Assembly (NCBI GenBank): GCA_963816955.1
Contig: CAWFME010000005.1
Span: 992,001 to 1,056,000 of the forward strand
Direction of reading: 5' to 3'
DNA from: DATFQI01 sp963816955
GTDB lineage: Bacteria > Actinomycetota > Thermoleophilia > Solirubrobacterales > Solirubrobacteraceae
Length of the DNA: 64,000 nucleotides
Under the pieces are notes generated by a model. The model searched no databases. It had not been told where the DNA came from and saw nothing but the letters and a program-made list of their open reading frames with translations. A program made the position numbers and the translations under genes. Each line of letters opens with the position of its first letter. The stretch's first letter is position 1. Positions 58,203 through 64,000 of the stretch are shown one piece after another.

Positions 58203-59348
58203 ATGACCGAAGAACCCCGCACCCCCGAGCCCGACGACGTCACCGGCCCGACCGAGGACCAGGGCGGGTGGGACCCAAAAACGGACGCTCCGCCGCCCTC
58301 GTCGCCCGGCGTCCGGCGCCTCACCCGCTCCTCGTCCGACAAGCTGATCGGCGGCGTCGCCGGCGGCCTCGGACGCTACTTCGGCGTCGACCCGATCCTG
58401 TTCCGGATCGCCTTCGTCGTCCTCACGTTCGCCGGGGGAGTCGGCGTCCTCGCCTACATCGGCCTGCTCGCGTTCGTCCCCGCCGACGACGACAGCCGCG
58501 TGTTCGGCGACCGCCGCGGCGCGAACCTGGCCGGCGCCGTCGTGCTCGGGATCGTCGCGTGCCTGATCCTCGCTCCCCCGTTCTTCTTCATCGGACCGGC
58601 CTTGATCCCGATCGCGCTGCTGATCGGCATCGGCATCCTCCTCTGGCGGGCGGCAGGAGGCTCGGCGCCCGGCGGCGGCGACCCGGCGCGGATCGTGGCG
58701 CGCGCCACGATCGCGCTGCTGATCGGCATCGCGGCGGTCGGCGGGTTCGCCGGCGTGTTCGCGCTGGCGGCGCTCGGCGGCGGAACCGCGCTGGCGGTGC
58801 TGGCCATCGTGGCGGGCGTTGCGCTCGTGGTGGCCGGCCTCGCCGGCGGCGCGCGCTGGCTGATCGTCCCCGCGCTCGTGCTCGTGCTGCCGCTCGCGAT
58901 CGTCGCCGCTGCCGACATCAGCGTCGACGGCGGGGTCGGCGAGCGCGAGCACCGGCCGGCGAGCGTGCAGGAGCTGCGCCCCTCATACGAGCTCGGCATG
59001 GGCGAGCTGGTGCTCGACCTGCGCGACGTCGAGCTGCCCGCGGGCACGACGGAGCTCGAGCTGGACCTGGGCATCGGCCACGCCGTCGTGCGCGTGCCCG
59101 AGGATGCCTGCGTGTCCTCCGACGTGCAGATGGGCGCGGGCCACGCGCAGGTGCTCGCGCGCTCGAGCGACGGACTCGACGTCGACTTCGTGCAGACGGC
59201 CGCGCAGACCGGCGACGCGCCGCGGCTGCTGATCGACGGCGAGGTCGGCATCGGCGCGCTCGAGGTCGTGCGCGGCGACGACCCGATCCCGTCCGACCGC
59301 GAGAGCTGGTGGGAGGACAACTCCGACCTCGGGACCGCCTGCCCGTGA
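58203..59348 (+). CDS. PspC-domain membrane protein with LiaF-like C-terminus
   Basis: A 381-residue protein. A Pro/Asp-rich cytoplasmic N-terminus leads to the PspC domain (DKLIGGVAGGLGRYFGVDP, then a span) near residues 40-95, followed by about five more membrane spans to residue 235. The exported C-terminal part (ELGMGELVLDLRDVELPAG, ELDLGIGHAVVRVPED) matches the DUF2154/LiaF-like beta-helix domain. LiaF-type proteins sense envelope stress and inhibit the paired kinase. It is the first gene of a four-gene coupled operon. Confidence 0.85.
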   Translation: MTEEPRTPEPDDVTGPTEDQGGWDPKTDAPPPSSPGVRRLTRSSSDKLIGGVAGGLGRYFGVDPILFRIAFVVLTFAGGVGVLAYIGLLAFVPADDDSRVFGDRRGANLAGAVVLGIVACLILAPPFFFIGPALIPIALLIGIGILLWRAAGGSAPGGGDPARIVARATIALLIGIAAVGGFAGVFALAALGGGTALAVLAIVAGVALVVAGLAGGARWLIVPALVLVLPLAIVAAADISVDGGVGEREHRPASVQELRPSYELGMGELVLDLRDVELPAGTTELELDLGIGHAVVRVPEDACVSSDVQMGAGHAQVLARSSDGLDVDFVQTAAQTGDAPRLLIDGEVGIGALEVVRGDDPIPSDRESWWEDNSDLGTACP

Positions 59349-59527
59349 AGCGTCGCGCCGATCGCGTCTCGATCGTCGCCGGGCTCGCCGTGTGCGGGCT
59401 CGGCGTCGTGCTGCTGCTGGACCGCACGGGCGTGGCCGACCTGAAGTTCGGCTACGCCCTGCCCGCGATCCTGGCCTGCGTGGGCGCGATCCTGCTGGCG
59501 GCGGGCCTCGGGGGTCCGCGAAGATGA
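59345..59527 (+). CDS. Two-span small membrane protein (LiaF N-terminal-like)
   Basis: A 60-residue protein with two membrane spans (residues about 8-25 and 35-54) and basic ends, like the LiaF transmembrane module (VLLLDRTGVADLKFGYALP). GTG 59345 overlaps the PspC stop, and its stop overlaps the kinase start, so it is coupled to both. It probably assists envelope sensing. Confidence 0.7.
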   Translation: MKRRADRVSIVAGLAVCGLGVVLLLDRTGVADLKFGYALPAILACVGAILLAAGLGGPRR

Positions 59528-60756
59528 GCGCCGTGCCCGCTGAGCCGCAGCCGCTGCGCCGCGACGTCGAGCACGGCATCGTCGCCGGCGTCTGCTCGGG
59601 CATCGCGAGCCGGCTTGGGATCGACCCCATCCTGCTGCGCGTGGTGGTCGCCGCCGCGACGCTCGCGGGGGGCACGGGCCTCGTCGTGTACGTGCTCGCG
59701 TGGGTGTTGGTGCCCGAGCGGGACGGGCGCTCGCCCTCCTGGGCGCGGCTGGCCGGCCGCCGCGAGACGTGGCTGGTCCTCTCGGGCTCCACGCTGCTGC
59801 TTCTCAGCGTCCTGCTGCTGCTGCGCGAGTGGGGGCTGTGGTTCTCCGATGCGATCGTGTGGCCGGTACTGCTGGCGGGCGGCGGCGCGGCGCTGATCTG
59901 GCGCCAGAGCGCGGCCTCGGCGCCGCCCGCCGAGCCCGCGCCGGTCGTCCCGGAGCGGTCGCGCCCCGACCGCCCGACGGATCCGCTGCGCGCGCTGCGG
60001 CTCCCGACCCCGACGCTCGGCCCGGCGGCGATCGGCGCGACGCTCGTCATCGCCGCCGCCCTCGTCTTCCTCTGGCTCAACGACGCGCTCGCTCCCGCGC
60101 GCGACGTGATCCTGGCCGTGCTCGTCGTGGTCGTGGCGCTGACGCTGATATTGGCCCCGTGGTGGCTGCGGCTCGTGCGCGGGCTGACCGCCGAGCGCGC
60201 GGAGCGGATCCGCTCGCAGGAGCGCTCCGAGCTGGCCGCGCACCTGCACGACTCCGTGCTCCAGACGCTCGCGCTCGTGCAGAAGCGCGCCGATGACCCG
60301 CGGGCGGTCGCCAACCTCGCCCGCCGGCAGGAGCGCGAGCTGCGCGCCTGGCTCGACGGCGGGCGGCCCGAGCCCGGCGACTCGCTAGCGGCGTCGCTCG
60401 AGGCGGCCGCGGCCGAGGTGGAGGAGACCCACGGCGTGCCGATCGACGTCGTCGCGGTCGGCGACGCGCCGGTCGACGAGCGCGGGGCGGCCCTGGTGGC
60501 CGCGACCCGCGAGGCGCTCGTGAACGCCGCGAAATTCGCCGGCGGCGCGGTCGTGCAGCTCTACGCCGAGGTCGGCGAGGAGCGCACGGAGGTGTTCGTG
60601 CGCGACCGCGGCCCGGGCTTCGACCCGGCCGCGGTCCCCGAGGACCGGCGCGGGCTGCGGGAGTCGATCGTGGGGCGCATGGACCGCCACGGCGGGCGCG
60701 CCGTCGTGCACTCAACGCCCGCGGGCACCGAGGTCGAGCTGGTGATCGAGCGATGA
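59524..60756 (+). CDS. PspC-domain histidine kinase
   Basis: A 410-residue membrane sensor kinase. An N-terminal PspC domain (IVAGVCSGIASRLGIDP) with two spans is followed by further spans to about residue 220. The dimerisation/phosphoacceptor helix contains HLHDSVLQTLALVQKR (His near 240), and the HATPase domain has the N box REALVNAAKFAG and G box DRGPGFDPA. This is the NarL-type kinase class that partners LuxR-type regulators. ATG 59524 overlaps the previous stop; the stop overlaps the regulator start. Confidence 0.88.
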   Translation: MSAVPAEPQPLRRDVEHGIVAGVCSGIASRLGIDPILLRVVVAAATLAGGTGLVVYVLAWVLVPERDGRSPSWARLAGRRETWLVLSGSTLLLLSVLLLLREWGLWFSDAIVWPVLLAGGGAALIWRQSAASAPPAEPAPVVPERSRPDRPTDPLRALRLPTPTLGPAAIGATLVIAAALVFLWLNDALAPARDVILAVLVVVVALTLILAPWWLRLVRGLTAERAERIRSQERSELAAHLHDSVLQTLALVQKRADDPRAVANLARRQERELRAWLDGGRPEPGDSLAASLEAAAAEVEETHGVPIDVVAVGDAPVDERGAALVAATREALVNAAKFAGGAVVQLYAEVGEERTEVFVRDRGPGFDPAAVPEDRRGLRESIVGRMDRHGGRAVVHSTPAGTEVELVIER

Positions 60757-61397
60757 CCAGCGTCGTCATCGTCGACGACCACCACCTGTTCCGCGCCGGC
60801 GTGCGGGCGGAGCTCGACGGGCTCGTCGAGGTGCTCGGCGACGCCGCGACCGTCGAGGAGGCCGTCCGCTGCATCCTCGAGTTCAAGCCCGACGTCGTGC
60901 TGCTCGACGTGCAGATGCCGGGCGGCGGCGGGGTAGAGGTGATCCGCCAGGTGGCGGCCACCGCGCCCGCGCAGCGCTTCCTCGCCCTGTCGGTCTCCGA
61001 CGCCGCGGAGGACGTGATCGCGATCATCCGCTCCGGTGCGCGCGGCTACGTGACCAAGACGATCTCGGGCGCCGAGCTCGCCGACGCGGTGCGCCGGGTC
61101 GCCGAGGGGGACGCGGTGTTCTCCCCCCGGCTCGCCGGCTTCGTGCTGGACGCCTTCGCGGGGGCGGCGTCCCTGCCGCCCGCGGAGGTCGATCCGGAGC
61201 TCGACCAGCTCTCGCCGCGCGAGCGGGAGGTCCTGCGCCACATCGCGCGGGGCTACCTCTACAAGGAGATCGCCCTGCGCCTCGGGATCTCGTCCAAGAC
61301 CGTCGAGGCGCACGTCAGCGCGGTGCTGCGCAAGCTCCAGCTCTCCAACCGCCACGAGCTGTCGCGCTGGGCGGTGGAGCGGCGTCTGATCGAGTAG
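60753..61397 (+). CDS. LuxR/NarL-family response regulator
   Basis: A 214-residue regulator. The receiver domain has VVIVDDHHLFR (acidic pair), VVLLDVQMPG (phosphoacceptor Asp near 53), and the Lys of YVTKTISGAEL near 104. The C-terminal LuxR helix-turn-helix is LSPREREVLRHIARGYLYKE with SSKTVEAHVSAVLRKL. It is phosphorylated by the kinase encoded upstream. It probably binds the phased repeats at 58132 and controls the operon. The stop abuts the convergent gene without a gap. Confidence 0.93.
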   Translation: MTSVVIVDDHHLFRAGVRAELDGLVEVLGDAATVEEAVRCILEFKPDVVLLDVQMPGGGGVEVIRQVAATAPAQRFLALSVSDAAEDVIAIIRSGARGYVTKTISGAELADAVRRVAEGDAVFSPRLAGFVLDAFAGAASLPPAEVDPELDQLSPREREVLRHIARGYLYKEIALRLGISSKTVEAHVSAVLRKLQLSNRHELSRWAVERRLIE

Positions 61398-62369
61398 TTA
61401 CCGCTTCGGGACCTTCACCACCTCGTACGGCGTCTGCGGGGTCGGCGTGGTGCCGAACTTGGCGTTGACCACGTACAGGCGCGAGCCGTGGCGGGCGATC
61501 GTCGTCGGGACGGCGAACTCCGGCCGCGTGACCTCGCGCTTGAGCGTGGCCGTGGACAGGTCGCGCGACAAGCGCAGCGTCGCGACGCGGTTCGCCTGGT
61601 TGCGGACGACGTGGAGCCGCTTGCCGTGCAGCAGGAGGCCGTCGCCGAACTCGAGCTTGTCCGTGCCGACGAGCGCGATCTGCTTCGTGGCGCCGGTGGC
61701 CGGGTCGATCGAGAACAGCTGGCCCGTGCGGCTCTGGATGGCGATCAGCCGCTTGCCGTTGCGGGTGGCGGCGATGCCGTTGAGCTCGAACGTGCCCGGG
61801 TCGGCGTCGTACGCGAGGTCGCCCGTCAGCGGAAGCGTGCGCTCGGCAGCGGGCAGGGAACCGCGCTTGCCGAAGTCGAGCACGTAGAGCTGCTTGTTGA
61901 CCGAGTCGGTGAAGTACGCGGCGCTGCGGGTGACCACGACATCGTTGATGAACGTCGTCGCGGGCGCGGGCGGGGGCGGCGAGGGCACGTCGAACAGCTG
62001 GTACGTCTTGAGCTCGTCGCCCGTGCGGGCGTCGTAGACGTAGGCCTGGCCGGTGCGCGCGCCGGACACGAACAGCCGGTTGCGGCGGTCGACCTTGATG
62101 CCGGTGGCGCTGCGGCCCTCCGGCGCGTCGACGAGGATGTCGCCCTTGCCGGTGCGCAGGCTGCCCTTGTAGATGTCGCCCGTCGGGATCGACCCGACGT
62201 AGAACGACGAGCCGCGGCCCGTGGCGATGCCCTCGGGCTGGAAGCCGTTCGGCAGCGCGATCACGTCGGGCCGCTTGGTCTTGCTCTTGCCCTTGCCCTG
62301 GTGCGCGACGGCCGGTACGGCCACCGCGGCGCAGAGCACGAGCGACAGTGCGATCAGAATTCGTCTCAT
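61398..62369 (-). CDS. Secreted SMP-30/YncE-like beta-propeller protein
   Basis: A 323-residue exported protein. The signal peptide covers residues 1-22 (ALSLVLCAAVAVPAVA), then a basic segment, then about six blades of propeller repeats (ALPNGFQPEGIATGRGSSFY; TGQAYVYDARTG; ELNGIAATRNGKRLIAIQS). It resembles superoxide-dismutase-like or SMP-30 propeller proteins common in Actinobacteria, with no assigned reaction. ATG 62369 overlaps the divergent start as CATG. Confidence 0.82.
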   Translation of the reverse strand: MRRILIALSLVLCAAVAVPAVAHQGKGKSKTKRPDVIALPNGFQPEGIATGRGSSFYVGSIPTGDIYKGSLRTGKGDILVDAPEGRSATGIKVDRRNRLFVSGARTGQAYVYDARTGDELKTYQLFDVPSPPPPAPATTFINDVVVTRSAAYFTDSVNKQLYVLDFGKRGSLPAAERTLPLTGDLAYDADPGTFELNGIAATRNGKRLIAIQSRTGQLFSIDPATGATKQIALVGTDKLEFGDGLLLHGKRLHVVRNQANRVATLRLSRDLSTATLKREVTRPEFAVPTTIARHGSRLYVVNAKFGTTPTPQTPYEVVKVPKR

Positions 62370-62940
62370 GGAAATGCCGGAACCCCCTCTGGGTCGACTG
62401 TGTGAACTCCATGAACACATACGCACCCACCGGGGGTGCGGTTTTGCCATCTGTGCGGAAGCGAACAATCTCGTGCCGGGGGAGGGGCCGGAGGACGCCG
62501 AGGTGATGGTCCTCGGCGAGGCGCCGGGGCGCTTCGAGGACGAGCAGGGGCGCCCTTTCGTGGGCCGCGCCGGGCAGCTGCTCGACGAGGTGCTGGCGGA
62601 GGCCGGCCTGGCGCGCCCGGACGTCTTCATCACCAACGTCGTAAAGGCCCGGCCGCCCGGCAACCGCGACCCCACGAAGGCCGAGGTGGAGCACTGGATG
62701 CCGGTGCTCGAGCAGCAGCTAGCGCTCGTCGCGCCGCGGCTGGTCGTGCCGCTCGGGCGCCACGCGCTGGCGCACTTCGCGCCGGGCGAGCGGATCGGCG
62801 AGCTGCACGGGCGCGAGATCAGCCGCCGCGGCCGCGCGCTGTATCCGCTCTACCACCCCGCCGCGGCGCTGCGCTCGACGAAGCTGCGCGAGACGCTGTT
62901 CGCCGACGCCCGCGGGTTGGGCGCCCTGCTCGCCGGCTGA
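62368..62940 (+). CDS. Family-4-type uracil-DNA glycosylase, Fe-S ligands mostly missing
   Basis: A 190-residue protein of the type-4 UDG fold. Motif A GEAPGRFEDEQGRPFVGRAG (near residue 50) and motif B LYHPAAALRS (near 163) are preserved, and FITNVVKARPPGNRDP is present. The four cysteines that hold the [4Fe-4S] cluster in family 4 are largely absent: the first position is His (RTHRGC retains only the second), KCRPP reads KARPP and the fourth is Trp. It probably removes uracil from DNA without a cluster or has another role. ATG 62368 or 62374. Confidence 0.8.
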   Translation: MEMPEPPLGRLCELHEHIRTHRGCGFAICAEANNLVPGEGPEDAEVMVLGEAPGRFEDEQGRPFVGRAGQLLDEVLAEAGLARPDVFITNVVKARPPGNRDPTKAEVEHWMPVLEQQLALVAPRLVVPLGRHALAHFAPGERIGELHGREISRRGRALYPLYHPAAALRSTKLRETLFADARGLGALLAG

Positions 62941-63003
62941 ACCCTCGCGCGCGTGTTGGCGCGCCCGCGTTTGGCGCGGGGCCGCGGCGGCTAACCGGAG
63001 GCC

Positions 63004-64000
63004 ATGGCGCAGCTCGAGGTCCCACCCGCGGCTGCCGAGCCGCAGGCGAACGGCCGCGCCGATCCGGCGGCGCAGCGCCCGGTCGTGCACATCGCAGGCG
63101 ACGACGCCGTCCCGCGCGGGCTCGCGGTCGCCTCCGCGGTCACGCTGCGCGCCGTCATCGTCATCGGCGGGATCGTGCTGCTGGCGCTGTTCGCCAAGCG
63201 CATGATGGTCGTGGTCATCCCGGTGATCGTGGCGCTGCTGCTGGCGACGCTGCTCGCCCCGCTCGCCCAATGGCTGCGCGAGCGCAAGGTGCCGCCGGCG
63301 CTCGCGGCCGCCCTGGCCGTCGGCTTCGCCCTGCTGATCTTCGTCGGTCTCTGGGGGCTCGTGATCCCGCCGTTCGTCAGCCAGGTGCCCGATGTGGTCG
63401 ACAACGTCCAGCAGGGCGCCGGGCAGCTCGGCGACGCCGCCGCGCCGCTGGGCCTCAGCGACCGCGAGGTGCAGGACGCGATCCAGAAGGCGCGGGAGGA
63501 ACTCCAGGGAGGGAAGGCGGCGGGCAAGCTCCTCACGGGCGCGCTGCTGCTCGTGCAGTGGGCCGCCGCGGTGATCCTGATCGTGGTCCTGACCTTCTTC
63601 TTCATCAAGGACGGCACGCAGCTGCGCGACTGGACCGTCGGCCTGTTCGCCGAGCCCCGCCGCCCGGTCCTGCGCGACATCTCCGAGCGCGCCTGGGGCG
63701 CGCTCGCGACCTACGTGCAGGGGGTGTTCCTGGTCGCGACGATCGACGCGGTGCTGATCGGCATCGTGCTGCTACTCGTCGGCGTGCCGATCGCGTTCCC
63801 GCTGATCGTGCTGACGTTCATCGCCGCGTTCTTCCCGATCATCGGGTCGGTGATGGCCGGCGCGGCGGCCGTGCTGGTGGCGCTCGTCAGCGGAGGCGCC
63901 GTCGACGCCGCGATCGTGCTCGCCGCGATCATCGCGATCCAGCAGCTCGAGGGCAACGTCTTCTACCCGATGGTCGTCGGCAAGCGGCTGCAGCTGCACC
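63004..64000 (+). CDS. AI-2E family transporter (3' end outside window)
   Basis: The first 332 residues of a polytopic membrane protein. An N-terminal Ala/Pro-rich cytoplasmic segment is followed by spans near residues 45-65, 68-90, 100-125, then a long soluble loop (DVVDNVQQGAGQLGDAA), and spans from about 170. FFFIKDGTQLRDW, AWGALATYVQGVFLVATIDA and FFPIIGSVMAGAAA are typical of AI-2E/YdiK/PerM-like exporters. The solute is unknown. ATG 63004 is very close to the GGAGG at 62997. Confidence 0.85.
   Translation, partial: MAQLEVPPAAAEPQANGRADPAAQRPVVHIAGDDAVPRGLAVASAVTLRAVIVIGGIVLLALFAKRMMVVVIPVIVALLLATLLAPLAQWLRERKVPPALAAALAVGFALLIFVGLWGLVIPPFVSQVPDVVDNVQQGAGQLGDAAAPLGLSDREVQDAIQKAREELQGGKAAGKLLTGALLLVQWAAAVILIVVLTFFFIKDGTQLRDWTVGLFAEPRRPVLRDISERAWGALATYVQGVFLVATIDAVLIGIVLLLVGVPIAFPLIVLTFIAAFFPIIGSVMAGAAAVLVALVSGGAVDAAIVLAAIIAIQQLEGNVFYPMVVGKRLQLH

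Noticed and set aside
1..64000. Transposases, integrases, tRNA or att sites bordering the injection-system region as an island
   Set aside because: None found in any frame or by eye; codon use and GC of the CIS and protease genes look like their neighbours, so recent transfer is not supported.

Overview
The window looks like chromosome from a very GC-rich actinobacterium. The dense packing, start codons overlapping the previous stop (ATGA/GTGA), frequent GTG/TTG starts, apparently leaderless promoters and the overall gene set suggest the class Thermoleophilia (Solirubrobacterales). This assignment is inference from style and gene content, not from a marker gene. I see no tRNA, rRNA, CRISPR array or insertion sequence. 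Except inside the genes, no stretch exceeds about 190 bases without a gene.

Layout. 1-2.0 kb (minus): a cyclopropane-fatty-acid synthase coupled to a fatty-acid desaturase, divergent from an acyl-CoA ligase (2.06-3.67 kb) and a sulfite-oxidase-like enzyme (to 4.75 kb). 4.75-9.56 kb (minus): five tightly coupled genes for membrane proteins, including a membrane-anchored alkaline-phosphatase-superfamily protein. 9.7-24.5 kb (plus): a contractile injection system (CIS) locus encoding Pvc16-like cap protein, sheath, tube, Pro-rich protein, LysM tube/baseplate protein, VgrG-like spike, PAAR-like tip, gp25, baseplate-J fused to a beta-propeller and a P2-I-type protein. It continues without a break into six genes for membrane-anchored Ig-like proteins, polytopic membrane proteins and a PUD-like soluble protein, and ends in an amidohydrolase. 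No AAA+ ATPase and no tape-measure gene is visible.

24.65-34.6 kb (plus): a second operon with its own promoter. It encodes a zinc metalloprotease with a peptidoglycan-binding domain, an unknown protein, a SIR2-like protein, a CHAT caspase-like protease, a transglutaminase-like protein, two subtilisin-like proteins and an MBL-fold hydrolase. This set resembles bacterial conflict or cell-death modules. Its position directly behind the injection system is the most interesting feature of the window. A LmbU-type regulator follows on the opposite strand.

35.5-64 kb is mostly ordinary metabolism: acyl-CoA dehydrogenase, GFA protein, SDR, GST, metallophosphoesterase, ribokinase, secreted CocE-type hydrolase (frameshifted), secreted alpha-amylase, secreted propeller proteins, fumarylacetoacetase, GNAT and MFS transporter. 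It also holds a decayed flavodoxin-type reductase, a half-length cation exchanger, a PspC/LiaF-like/histidine kinase/LuxR operon with a phased repeat operator, a uracil-DNA glycosylase that has lost most Fe-S ligands, and a partial AI-2E transporter.
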